The notes below the pieces were generated by a model that was not told where the DNA came from, did not search any database, and was given only the letters and a program-made list of their open reading frames with translations. Shown here in pieces: positions 24,735-35,500 of a stretch of DNA of 64,000 nucleotides; position 1 is the stretch's first letter, and the number at the start of each line of letters is the position of its first letter. The position numbers and the translations under genes are program-made. The DNA comes from Gordius sp. MW1 (lineage: Eukaryota > Nematomorpha > Gordioida > Gordea > Gordiidae): the NCBI GenBank assembly GCA_964036665.1, contig OZ038528.1:11786501-11850500 (forward strand), given 5' to 3'.

Positions 24735-27400
24735 ATTTTTCTTTGAACCGTATTCATCCGATGAAAGTTGTCGTTTTCAGACGTGGTTTCCATGATAAAA
24801 AGTAAAGATTTATCAGAATCAGAAAACTATTACTTTGAAATCATGATCGCATAGTGCATTTTTGAAAAATTAAGCACTCACGTTGCGATACAACAAACTA
24901 ATCGCAACAATAAAACGTTGTCTTTTGTCAAAATGATAGTTCTCGCAGCTTGAAACCTCTTTTCGGAAGTCAATCGAGGATAATAGGATTCTCAAATTGG
25001 CCTACTTTTATATATTTTTTCATGCTCTTTCACATAAAATCAAAAAAAAAATATTTTTACCTCAAAATTTTTCACATATTTTTCTTTGAACCGTATTCAT
25101 CCGATGAAAGTTGTCGTTTTCAGACGTGGTTTCCATGATAAAAAGTAAAAATTTATCAGAATCAGAAAACTATTACTTTGAAATCATGATCGCATAGTGC
25201 ATTTTTGAAAAATTAAGCACTCACGTTGCGATACAACAAACTAATCGCAACAATAAAACGTTGTCTTTTGTCAAAATGATAGTTCTCGCAGCTTGAAACC
25301 TCTTTTCGGAAGTCAATCGATGATAATAGGATTCTCAAATTGGCCTACTTTTATATATTTTTTCATGCTCTTTCACATAGAATCAAAAAAAAATATTTTT
25401 ACCTCAAAATTTTTCACATATTTTTCTTTGAACCGTATTCATCCGATGAAAGTTGTCGTTTTCAGACGTGGTTTCCATGATAAAAAGTAAAGATTTATCA
25501 GAATCAGAAAACTATTACTTTGAAATCATGATCGCATAGTGCATTTTTGAAAAATTAAGCACTCACGTTGCGATACAACAAACTAATCGCAACAATAAAA
25601 CGTTGTCTTTTGTCAAAATGATAGTTCTCGCAGCTTGAAACCTCTTTTCGGAAGTCAATCGATGATAATAGGATTCTCAAATTGGCCTACTTTTATATAT
25701 TTTTTCATGCTCTTTCACATAGAATCAAAAAAAATATTTTTACCTCAAAATTTTTCACATATTTTTCTTTGAACCGTATTCATACGAAGAAAGTTGTCGT
25801 TTTCAGACGTGGTTTCCATGATAAAAAGTAAAAATTTATCAGAATCAGAAAACTATTACTTTGAAATCATGATCGCATAGTGCATTTTTGAAAAATTAAG
25901 CACTCACGTTGCGATACAACAAACTAATCGCAACAATAAAACGTTGTCTTTTGTCAAAATGATAGTTCTCGCAGCTTAAAACCTCTTTTCGGAAGTCAAT
26001 CGAGGATAATAGGATTCTCAAATTGGCCTACTTTTATATATTTTCATGCTCTTTCACATAGAATCGAAAAAAATAAATATTATTACCTCAAAATTTTTCA
26101 CATATTTTTCTTTGAACCGTATTCATCCGATGAAAGTTGTCGTTTTCAGACGTGGTTTCCTTGATAAAAAGTAAAAATTTATAAGAATCAGAAAACTATT
26201 ACTTTGAAATCAGATCGCATAGTGCATTTTTGAAAAATTAAGCACTCACGTTGCGATACAACAAACTAATCGCAACAATAAAACGTTGTCTTTTGTCAAA
26301 ATGATAGTTCTCGCAGCTTAAAACCTCTTTTCGGAAGTCAATCGAGGATAATAGGATTCTCAAATTGGCTTACTTTTATATATTTTTTTATGCTCTTTCA
26401 CATAGAATCGAAAAAAATAAATATTTTTACCTTAAAATTTTTCACATATTTTTCTTTGAACCGTATTCATCCGATGAAAGTTGTCGTTTTCAGACGTGGT
26501 TTCCATGATAAAAAGTAAAGATTTATCAGAATCAGAAAACTATTACTTTGAAATCATGATCGCATAGTGCATTTTTGAAAAATTAAGCACTCACGTTGCG
26601 ATACAACAAACTAATCGCAACAATAAAACGTTGTCTTTTGTCAAAATGATAGTTCTCGCAGCTTGAAACCTCTTTTCGGAAGTCAATCGAGGATAATAGG
26701 ATTCTCAAATTGGCCTACTTTTATATATTTTTTCATGCTCTTTCACATAAAATCAAAAAAAAAATATTTTTACCTCAAAATTTTTCACATATTTTTCTTT
26801 GAACCGTATTCATCCGATGAAAGTTGTCGTTTTCAGACGTGGTTTCCTTGATAAAAAGTAAAAATTTATCAGAATCAGAAAACTATTACTTTGAAATCAT
26901 GATCGCATAGTGCATTTTTGAAAAATTAAGCACTCACGTTGCGATACAACAAACTAATCGCAACAATAAAACGTTGTCTTTTGTCAAAATGATAGTTCTC
27001 GCAGCTTAAAACCTCTTTTCGGAAGTCAATCGATGATAATAGGATTCTCAAATTGGCCTACTTTTATATATTTTTTCATGCTCTTTCACATAGAATCAAA
27101 AAAAAATATTTTTACCTCAAAATTTTTCACATATTTTTCTTTGAACCGTATTCATCCGATAAAAGTTGTCGTTTTCAGACGTGGTTTCCATGATAAAAAG
27201 TAAAGATTTATCAGAATCAGAAAACTATTACTTTGAAATCATGATCGCATAGTGCATTTTTGAAAAATTAAGCACTCACGTTGCGATACAACAAACTAAT
27301 CGCAACAATAAAACGTTGTCTTTTGTCAAAATGATAGTTCTCGCAGCTTGAAACCTCTTTTCGGAAGTCAATCGATGATAATAGGATTCTCAAATTGGCT
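24735..27400 (+). repeat. Five-unit duplication pair, offset 1,713 bp (24,735-25,690 and 26,448-27,400)
   Basis: Unit starts 24749/26462, 25092/26805 and 25434/27147 all differ by 1,713. Shared variants are GTAAAGATTT, CAGCTTGAAACC, CACATAAAATCA and TCGATGATAATAGG in the same order. Differences include CCATGAT/CCTTGAT, TTGAAACC at 25,293 against TTAAAACC at 27,006, and CGATGAAAG/CGATAAAAG. The right edge is GGCCTAC (25,686) against GGCTTAC (27,401). Confidence 0.78.
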
Positions 27401-27491
27401 TACTTTTATATATTTTTTCATGCTCTTTCACATAGAATCGAAAAAAAAAAATATTTTTACCTCAAAATTTTTCACATATTTTTCTTTCAAC

Positions 27492-30400
27492 CGTATTCAT
27501 CCGATGAAAGTTGTCGTTTTCAGACGTGGTTTCCATGATAAAAAGTAAAAATTTATCAGAATCAGAAAACTATTACTTTGAAATCATGATCGCATAGTGC
27601 ATTTTTGAAAAATTAAGCACTCACGTTGCGATACAACAAACTAATCGCAACAATAAAACGTTGTCTTTTGTCAAAATGATAGTTCTCGCAGCTTAAAACC
27701 TCTTTTCGGAAGTCAATCGAGGATAACAGGATTCTCAAATTGGCCTACTTTTATATATTTTTTCATGCTCTTTCACATAGAATCGAAAAAAATAAATATT
27801 TTTACCTCAAAATTTTTCACATATTTTTCTTTCAACCGTATTCATCCGATGAAAGTTGTCGTTTTCAGACGTGGTTTCCATGATAAAAAGTAAAAATTTA
27901 TCAGAATCAGAAAACTATTACTTTGAAATCATGATCGCATAGTGCATTTTTGAAAAATTAAGAACTCACGTTGCGATACAACAAACTAATCGCAACAATA
28001 AAACGTTGTTTTTTGTCAAAATGATAGTTCTCGCAGCTTAAAACCTCTTTTCGGAAGTCAATCGAGGATAATAGGATTCTCAAATTGGCCTACTTTTATA
28101 TATTTTTTCATGCTCTTTCACATAGAATCGAAAAAAATAAATATTTTTACCTCAAAAGTTTTCACATATTTTTCTTTCAACCATATTCATCCGATGAAAG
28201 TTGTCGTTTTCAGACGTGGTTTCCATGATAAAAAGTAAAAATTTATCAGAATCAGAAAACTATTACTTTGAAATCATAATCGCATAGTGCATTTTTGAAA
28301 AATTAAGCACTCACGTTGCGATACAACAAACTAATCGCAACAATAAAACGTTGTCTTTTGTCAAAATGATAATTCTCGCAGTTTAAAACCTCTTTTCGGA
28401 AGTCAATCGAGGATAATAGGATTCTCAAATTGGCCTACTTTTATATATTTTTTCATGCTCTTTCACATAGAATCGAAAAAAAAAATATTTTTACCTCAAA
28501 ATTTTTCACATATTTTTCTTTCAACCGTATTCATCCCATGAAAGTTGTCGTTTTCAGACGTGGTTTCCATGATAAAAAGTAAAAATTTATCAGAATCAGA
28601 AAACTATTACTTTGAAATCATGATCGCATAGTGCATTTTTGAAAAATTAAGCACTCACGTTGCGATACAACAAACTAATCGCAACAATAAAACGTTGTCT
28701 TTTGTCAAAATGATAGTTCTCGCAGCTTAAAACCTCTTTTCGGAAGTCAATCGAGGATAATAGGATTCTCAAATTGGCCTACTATTATATATTTTTTCAT
28801 GCTCTTTCACATAGAATCGAAAAAAATAAATATTTTTACCTCAAAATTTTTCACATATTTTTCTTTCAACCGTATTCATCCCATGAAAGTTGTCGTTTTC
28901 AGACGTGGTTTCCATGATAAAAAGTAAAAATTTATCAGAATCAGAAAACTATTACTTTGAAATCATGATCGCATAGTGCATTTTTGAAAAATTAAGCACT
29001 CACGTTGCGATACAACAAACTAATCGCAACAATAAAACGTTGTCTTTTGTCAAAATGATAGTTCTCGCAGCTTAAAACCTCTTTTCGGAAGTCAATCGAG
29101 GATAATAGGATTCTCAAATTGGCCTACTATTATATATTTTTTCATGCTCTTTCACATAGAATCGAAAAAAAAAATATTTTTACCTCAAAATTTTTCACAT
29201 ATTTTTCTTTCAACCGTATTCATCCGATGAAAGTTCTCGTTTTCAGACGTGGTTTCCATGATAAAAAGTAAAAATTTATCAGAATCAGATAACTATTACT
29301 TTGAAATCATGATCGCATAGTGCATTTTTGAAAAATTAAGCACTCACGTTGCGATACAACAAACTAATCGCAACAATAAAACGTTGTCTTTTGTCAAAAT
29401 GATAGTTCTCGCAGCTTAAAACCTCTTTTCGGATGTCAATCGAGGATAATAGGATTCTCAAATTGGCCTACTTTTATATATTTTTTCATGCTCTTTCACA
29501 TAGAATCGAAAAAAAAAATATTTTTACCTCAAAATTTTTCACATATTTTTCTTTCAACCGTATTCATCCGATGAAAGTTCTCGTTTTCAGACGTGGTTTC
29601 CATGATAAAAAGTAAAAATTTATCAGAATCAGAAAACTATTACTTTGAAATCATGATCGCATAGTGCATTTTTGAAAAATTAAGCACTCACGTTGCGATA
29701 CAACAAACTAATCGCAACAATAAAACGTTGTCTTTTGTCAAAATGATAGTTCTCGCAGCTTAAAACCTCTTTTCGGAAGTCAATCGAGGATAATAGGATT
29801 CTCAAATTGGCCTACTATTATATATTTTTTCATGCTCTTTCACATAGAATCGAAAAAAATAAATATTTTTACCTCAAAATTTTTCACATATTTTTCTTTC
29901 AACCGTATTCATCCGATGAAAGTTGTCGTTTTCAGACGTGGTTTCCATTATAAAAAGTAGAAATTTATCAGAATCAGAAAACTATTACTTTGAAATCATG
30001 ATCGCATAGTGCATTTTTGAAAAATTAAGCACTCACGTTGCGATACAACAAACTAATCGCAACAATAAAACGTTGTCTTTTGTCAAAATGATAGTTCTCG
30101 CAGCTTAAAACCTCTTTAAGGAAGTGAATCGAGGATAATAGGATTCTCAAATTGGCCTACTTTTATATATTTTTTCATGCTCTTTCACATAGAATCGAAA
30201 AAAATAAATATTTTTACCTCAAAATTTTTCACATATTTTTCTTTCAACCGTATTCATCCGATGAAAGTTGTCGTTTTCAGACGTGGTTTCCATGATAAAA
30301 AGTAAAAATTTATCAGAATCAGAAAACTATTACTTTGAAATCATGATCGCATAGTGCATTTTTGAAAAATTAAGCACTCACGTTGCGATACAACAAACTA

Positions 30401-31283
30401 ATCGCAACAATAAAACGTTGTCTTTTGTCAAAATGATAGTTCTCGCAGCTTAAAACCTCTTTTCGGAAGTCAATCGAGGATAATAGGATTCTCAAATTGG
30501 CCTACTATTATATATTTTTTCATGCTCTTTCACATAGAATCGAAAAAAATAAATATTTTTACCTCAAAATTTTTCACATATTTTTCTTTGAACCGTATTC
30601 ATCCGATGAAAGTTGTCGTTTTCAGACGTTGTTTCCATGATAAAAAGTAAAAATTTATCAGAATCAGAAAACTATTACTTTGAAATCATGATCGCATAGT
30701 GCATTTTTGAAAAATTAAGCACTCACGTTGCGATACAACAAACTAATCGCAACAATAAAACGTTGTCTTTTGTCAAAATGATAGTTCTCGCAGCTTAAAA
30801 CCTCTTTAAGGAAGTGAATCGAGGATAATAGGATTCTCAAATTGGCCTACTTTTATATATTTTTTCATGCTCTTTCACATAGAATAGAAAAAAATAAATA
30901 TTTTTACCTCAAAATTTTTCACATATTTTTCTTTCAACCGTATTCATCCGATGAAAGTTGTCGTTTTCAGACGTGGTTTCCATGATAAAAAGTAAAAATT
31001 TATCAGAATCAGAAAACTATTACTTTGAAATCATGATCGCATAGTGCATTTTTGAAAAATTAAGCATTCACGTAGCGATACAACAAACTAATCGCAACAA
31101 TAAAACGTTGTCTTTTGTCAAAATGATAGTTCTCGCAGCTTAAAACCTCTTTTCGGGAGTCAATCGAGGATAATAGGATTCTCAAATTGGCCTACTTTTA
31201 TATATTTTTTCATGCTCTTTCACATAGAATCGAAAAAAATAAATATTTTTACCTCAAAATTTTTCACATATTTTTCTTTCAAC
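27492..31283 (+). repeat. Array region 5: regular 344-345 bp units
   Basis: Unit starts: 27492, 27837, 28182, 28526, 28871, 29215, 29559, 29904, 30249, 30594, 30939. Local marks are CTACTATTATAT in many tails, CATCCCATG in two adjacent units (28,526 and 28,871), and AAAGTTCTCG in two adjacent units (29,215 and 29,559). The unit at 28,182 starts CATATTC instead of CGTATTC. From here to the right the units become more uniform. No gene is present. Confidence 0.93.
30100..30830 (+). repeat. Two-unit duplication mark, offset 690 bp (CTCTTTAAGGAAGTG)
   Basis: The variant CCTCTTTAAGGAAGTGAATC, which replaces CTCTTTTCGGAAGTCAATC, occurs only at 30,111 and 30,801. Both lie in an alternation of tails with and without CTACTATTA, consistent with a dimer duplication of roughly 29,900-30,590 into 30,590-31,000. 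Private changes include ACGTTGTTTCC near 30,627 and AGAATAGAA near 30,882. Confidence 0.65.
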
Positions 31284-31719
31284 CGTATTCATCCGATGAA
31301 AGTTGTCGTTTTCAGACGTGGTTTCCATGATAAAAAGTAAAAATTTATCAGAATCAGAAAACTATTACTTTGAAATCATGATCGCATAGTGGATTTTTGA
31401 AAAATTAAGCATTCACGTAGCGATACAACAAACTAATCGCAACAATAAAACGTTGTCTTTTGTCAAAATGATAGTTCTCGCAGCTTAAAACCTCTTTTCG
31501 GGAGTCAATCGAGGATAATAGGATTCTCAAATTGGCCTACTTTTATATATTTTTTCATGCTCTTTCACATAGAATCGAAAAAAATAAATATTTTTACCTC
31601 AAAATTTTTCACATATTTTTCTTTCAACCGTATTCATCCGATGAAAGTTGTCGTTTTCAGACGTGGTTTCCATGATAAAAAGTAAAAATTTATCAGAATC
31701 AGAAAACTATTACTTTGAA

Positions 31720-31750
31720 ATCATGATCGCATAGTGCATTTTTGAAAAAT
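31720..31750. repeat. Clustered short palindromes: ATCATGAT and ATTTTT-G-AAAAAT
   Basis: ATCATGAT (monomer positions 92-99) is a perfect 8-bp palindrome. ATTTTTGAAAAAT (110-122) is a perfect 6-bp inverted repeat around a single G. Both lie just upstream of the stronger dyad at 134-160. With TTTTG-T-CAAAA at 175-185, dyad elements fill the least variable third of the unit. Rare exceptions include ATCATCAT at 12,843 and 14,221, and a shortened CATCTTG near 4,938. Such elements could place binding sites or set nucleosome position. No function is demonstrated by the sequence. Confidence 0.7.
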
Positions 31751-31761
31751 TAAGCACTCAC

Positions 31762-31788
31762 GTTGCGATACAACAAACTAATCGCAAC
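31762..31788. repeat. Intra-monomer dyad GTTGCGAT-N11-ATCGCAAC (monomer positions 134-160)
   Basis: A perfect 8-bp inverted repeat with an 11-bp centre, present in almost every monomer. As DNA it is a dyad that a dimeric protein could bind. As RNA from a satellite transcript it would form an 8-bp stem with an 11-nt loop. Base changes fall in both centre and arms. Centre: ACAAG at 33,842, 36,257 and 48,331, ACACC at 43,160 and 46,261, and a first-base A to C in several units of 41-58 kb. Arms: GTAGCGAT near 13,913, 31,067, 31,413, 34,173 and 38,328; GAAGCGAT at 23,509 and 24,196. No arm change I saw has a matching change in the partner arm, so RNA-level selection is not shown. It is not the mammalian CENP-B box. 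Confidence 0.85.
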
Positions 31789-31921
31789 AATAAAACGTTG
31801 TCTTTTGTCAAAATGATAGTTCTCGCAGCTTAAAACCTCTTTTCGGAAGTCAATCGAGGATAATAGGATTCTCAAATTGGCCTACTTTTATATATTTTTT
31901 CATGCTCTTTCACATAGAATC

Positions 31922-31973
31922 GAAAAAAATAAATATTTTTACCTCAAAATTTTTCACATATTTTTCTTTCAAC
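31922..31973 (+). repeat. Variable A/T-rich linker of the monomer (positions 294-345)
   Basis: This is the main source of length variation. The consensus has a short A-run, TAAATA, a T-run, ACCTCAAAA and another T-run. In 1-11.4 kb many units replace the A-run and TAAAT with an uninterrupted A8-A11. Around 37.8-38.5 kb and 49.5-49.9 kb the run becomes A9 followed by CAAATA, giving 347-bp units. A block substitution to GACCCCATCA occurs in about ten scattered units. Homopolymer slippage explains the single-base changes. The block substitution looks like one old event later spread by conversion or exchange. Confidence 0.8.
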
Positions 31974-32589
31974 CGTATTCATCCGATGAAAGTTGTCGTT
32001 TTCAGACGTGGTTTCCATGATAAAAAGTAAAAATTTATCAGAATCAGAAAACTATTACTTTGAAATCATGATCGCATAGTGCATTTTTGAAAAATTAAGC
32101 ACTCACGTTGCGATACAACAAACTAATCGCAACAATAAAACGTTGTCTTTTGTCAAAATGATAGTTCTCGCAGCTTAAAACCTCTTTTCGGAAGTCAATC
32201 GAGGATAACAGGATTCTCAAATTGGCCTACTTTTATATATTTTTTCATGCTCTTTCACATAGAATCGAAAAAAATAAATATTTTTACCTAAAAAGTTTTC
32301 ACATATTTTTCTTTCAACCGTATTCATCCGATGAAAGTTGTCGTTTTCAGACGTGGTTTCCATGATAAAAAGTAAAAATTTATCAGAATCAGAAAACTAT
32401 TACTTTGAAATCATGATCGCATAGTGCATTTTTGAAAAATTAAGCACTCACGTTGCGATACAACAAACTAATCGCAACAATAAAACGTTGTCTTTTGTCA
32501 AAATGATAGTTCTCGCAGCTTAAAACCTCTTTTCGGAAGTCAATCGAGGATAATAGGATTCTCAAATTGGGCTACTTTTATATATTTTT

Positions 32590-35500
32590 TAATGCTCTTT
32601 CACATAGAATCGAAAAAAATAAATATTTTTACCTCAAAAGTTTTCACATATTTTTCTTTGAACCGTATTCATCCGGTGAAAGTTGTCGTTTTCAGACGTG
32701 GTTTCCATGATAAAAAGTAAAAATTTATCAGAATCAGAAAACTATTACTTTGAAATCATGATCGCATAGTGCATTTTTGAAAAATTAAGCATTCACGTTG
32801 CGATACAACAAACTAATCGCAACAATAAAACGTTGTCTTTTGTCAAAATGATAGTTCTCGCAGCTTAAAACCTCTTTTCGGATGTCAATCGAGGATAATA
32901 GGATTCTCAAATTGGCCTACTTTTATATATTTTTTCATGCTCTTTCACATAGAATCGAAAAAAATAAATATTTTTACCTCAAAATTTTTCACATATTTTT
33001 CTTTGAACCGTATTCATCCGATGAAAGTTGTCGTTTTCAGACGTGGTTTCCATGATAAAAAGTAAAAATTTATCAGAATCAGAAAACTATTACTTTGAAA
33101 TCATGATCGCATAGTGCATTTTTGAAAAATTAAGCACTCACGTTGCGATACAACAAACTAATCGCAACAATAAAACGTTGTCTTTTGTCAAAATGATAGT
33201 TCTCGCAGCTTAAAACCTCTTTTCGGAAGTCAATCGAGGATAATAGGATTCTCAAATTGGCCTACTTTTATATATTTTTTCATGCTCTTTCACATAGAAT
33301 CGAAAAAAATAAATATTTTTACCTCAAAATTTTTCACATATTTTTCTTTGAACCGTATTCATCCGATGAAAGTTGTCGTTTTCAGACGCGGTTTCCATGA
33401 TAAAAAGTAAAAATTTATCAGAATCAGAAAACTATTACTTTGAAATCATGATCGCATAGTGCATTTTTGAAAAATTAAGCACTCACGTTGCGATACAACA
33501 AACTAATCGCAACAATAAAACGTTGTCTTTTGTCAAAATGATAGTTCTCGCAGCTTAAAACCTCTTTTCGGAAGTCAATCGAGGATAATAGGATTCTCAA
33601 ATTGACCTACTTTTATATATTTTTTCATGCTCTTTCACATAGAATCGAAAAAAATAAATATTTTTACCTAAAAAGTTTTCACATATTTTTCTTTCAACCG
33701 TATTCATCCGATGAAAGTTGTCGTTTTCATACGTGGTTTCCATGATAAAAAGTAAAAATTTATCAGAATCAGAAAACTATTACTTTGAAATCATGATCGC
33801 ATAGTGCATTTTTGAAAAATTAAGCACTCACGTTGCGATACAAGAAACTAATCGCAACAATAAAACGTTGTCTTTTGTCAAAATGATAGTTCTCGCAGCT
33901 TAAAACCTCTTTTCGGAAGTCAATCGAGGATAATAGGATTCTCAAATTGGCCTACTTTTATATATTTTTTCATGCTCTTTCACATAGAATCGAAAAAAAT
34001 AAATATTTTTACCTCAAAATTTTTCACATATTTTTCTTTCAACCGTATTCATCCGATGAAAGTTGTCGTTTTCAGACGTGGTTTCCATGATAAAAAGTAA
34101 AAATTTATCAGAATCAGAAAACTATTACTTTGAAATCATGATCGCATAGTGCATTTTTGAAAAATTAAGCATTCACGTAGCGATACAACAAACTAATCGC
34201 AACAATAAAACGTTGTCTTTTGTCAAAATGATAGTTCTCGCAGCTTAAAACCTCTTTTCGGGAGTCAATCGAGGATAATAGGATTCTCAAATTGGCCTAC
34301 TTTTATATATTTTTTCATGCTCTTTCACATAGAATCGAAAAAAATAAATATTTTTACCTCAAAATTTTTCACATATTTTTCTTTCAACCGTATTCATCCG
34401 ATGAAAGTTGTCGTTTTCAGACGTGGTTTCCATGATAAAAAGTAAAAATTTATCAGAATCAGAAAACTATTACTTTGAAATCATGATCGCATAGTGCATT
34501 TTTGAAAAATTAAGCACTCACGTTGCGATACAACAAACTAATCGCAACAATAAAACGTTGTCTTTTGTCAAAATGATAGTTCTCGCAGCTTAAAACCTCT
34601 TTTCGGAAGTCAATCGAGGATAATAGGATTCTCAAATTGGCCTACTTTTATATATTTTTTCATGCTCTTTCACATAGAATCGAAAAAAATAAATATTTTT
34701 ACCTCAAAATTTTTCACATATTTTTCTTTCAACCGTATTCATCCGATGAAAGTTGTCGTTTTCAGACGTGGTTTCCATGATAAAAAGTAAAAATTTATCA
34801 GAATCAGAAAACTATTACTTTGAAATCATGATCGCATAGTGCATTTTTGAAAAATTAAGCACTCACGTTGCGATACAACAAACTAATCGCAACAATAAAA
34901 CGTTGTCTTTTGTCAAAATGATAGTTCTCGCAGCTTAAAACCTCTTTTCGGAAGTCAATCGAGGATAACAGGATTCTCAAATTGGCCTACTTTTATATAT
35001 TTTTTCATGCTCTTTCACATAGAATCGAAAAAAATAAATATTTTTACCTAAAAAGTTTTCACATATTTTTCTTTCAACCGTATTCATCCGATGAAAGTTG
35101 TCGTTTTCAGACGTGGTTTCCATGATAAAAAGTAAAAATTTATCAGAATCAGAAAACTATTACTTTGAAATCATGATCGCATAGTGCATTTTTGAAAAAT
35201 TAAGCACTCACGTTGCGATACAACAAACTAATCGCAACAATAAAACGTTGTCTTTTGTCAAAATGATAGTTCTCGCAGCTTAAAACCTCTTTTCGGAAGT
35301 CAATCGAGGATAATAGGATTCTCAAATTGGGCTACTTTTATATATTTTTTAATGCTCTTTCACATAGAATCGAAAAAAATAAATATTTTTACCTAAAAAT
35401 TTTCCACATATTTTTCTTTGAACCGTATTCATCCGATGAAAGTTGTCGTTTTCAGACGTGGTTTCCATGATAAAAAGTAAAAATTTATCAGAATCAGAAA

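Larger units (their letters stand above)
21365..27491 (+). repeat. Array region 4: irregular, deletion-bearing units (313-347 bp)
   Basis: Unit starts and lengths: 21365 (313), 21678 (342), 22020 (344), 22364 (345), 22709 (327), 23036 (340), 23376 (347), 23723 (340), 24063 (341), 24404 (345), 24749 (343), 25092 (342), 25434 (341), 25775 (343), 26118 (344), 26462 (343), 26805 (342), 27147 (345). Deletions cluster in the T-rich tract (TTACTTTATTTTTTTATGC, TTATATATTTTCATGC) and the A/T linker. The middle third stays near consensus. The region carries more private variants than its neighbours, as expected of a less homogenised stretch. No gene or inserted element is seen. Confidence 0.92.
31629..31973 (+). 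repeat. Reference monomer matching the array consensus (345 bp)
   Basis: This unit equals the majority consensus I built by eye and serves as the coordinate system for other entries (position 1 = C of CGTATTCATCC). Landmarks: ATGAAAGTTGTCG box 13-25; paired A5 tracts 49-53 and 56-60; palindrome ATCATGAT 92-99; A/T dyad 110-122; strong dyad 134-160; TTTTG-T-CAAAA dyad 175-185; TTCGGAAGTCAATCGAGG 215-232; TATATATTTTTT tract 261-272; A/T-rich linker 294-342. The unit at 34,389-34,733 reads the same. Positions about 60-175 are nearly invariant across the array. Most length change lies in the A-run and linker (about 294-322). The commonest single-base alternatives are G/C at 342 (TTTGAAC or TTTCAAC), A/T at 44 (CCATGAT or CCTTGAT) and C/T at 254 (GGCCTAC or GGCTTAC). 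Confidence 0.95.
31284..34043 (+). repeat. 8-unit HOR, first copy (2,760 bp)
   Basis: Unit starts: 31284, 31629, 31974, 32319, 32664, 33009, 33354, 33699. Ordered marks are ATTCACGTAG with CGGGAGTC (unit 1), a plain consensus unit (2), GATAACAGG and ACCTAAAAAGTTTTC (3), GGGCTAC with TTTTTTAATGC (4), CCGGTGAAAG with GGATGTC (5), a plain unit (6), GACGCGG and TTGACCTAC with ACCTAAAAAG (7), and TTCATACG with ACAAGAAAC (8). All units are 345 bp. The set recurs immediately downstream with one unit missing. Confidence 0.85.

Noticed and set aside
16070..29615. Repeated 60-74 residue open reading frames beginning in GGATGTCAATC or TTGAAACC (16,070; 16,414; 17,103; 19,472; 24,950; 25,293; 26,663; 27,348; 29,433)
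   Set aside because: They are satellite sequence read in one frame. They appear only where A to T makes an ATG (GGATGTC) or where TTG is allowed as a start and a stop is lost. No promoter, codon signal or conserved protein feature is visible.
31629..31660. Hammerhead ribozyme core suggested by CCGATGAAAG, since some satellites carry hammerheads
   Set aside because: The invariant core needs CTGANGA with paired stems and a GAAA element. Here it is CCGATGA, with the essential T replaced, and no suitable stems flank it. The reverse strand gives CTGATAA, also not a core.
31843..31862. CENP-B box-like sequence around TTCGGAAGTCAATCGAGG
   Set aside because: The mammalian box needs TTCG, then A and CGGG at fixed spacing. 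Here the A position is T and CGGG is ATCG, so the core does not match on this strand, and I saw no match on the other.
31883..31900. TATA box or promoter in CTTTTATATATTTTTTC
   Set aside because: An A/T tract is expected by composition in a 70% A+T unit, and nothing downstream is a gene. Transcription of the satellite is possible but not shown.
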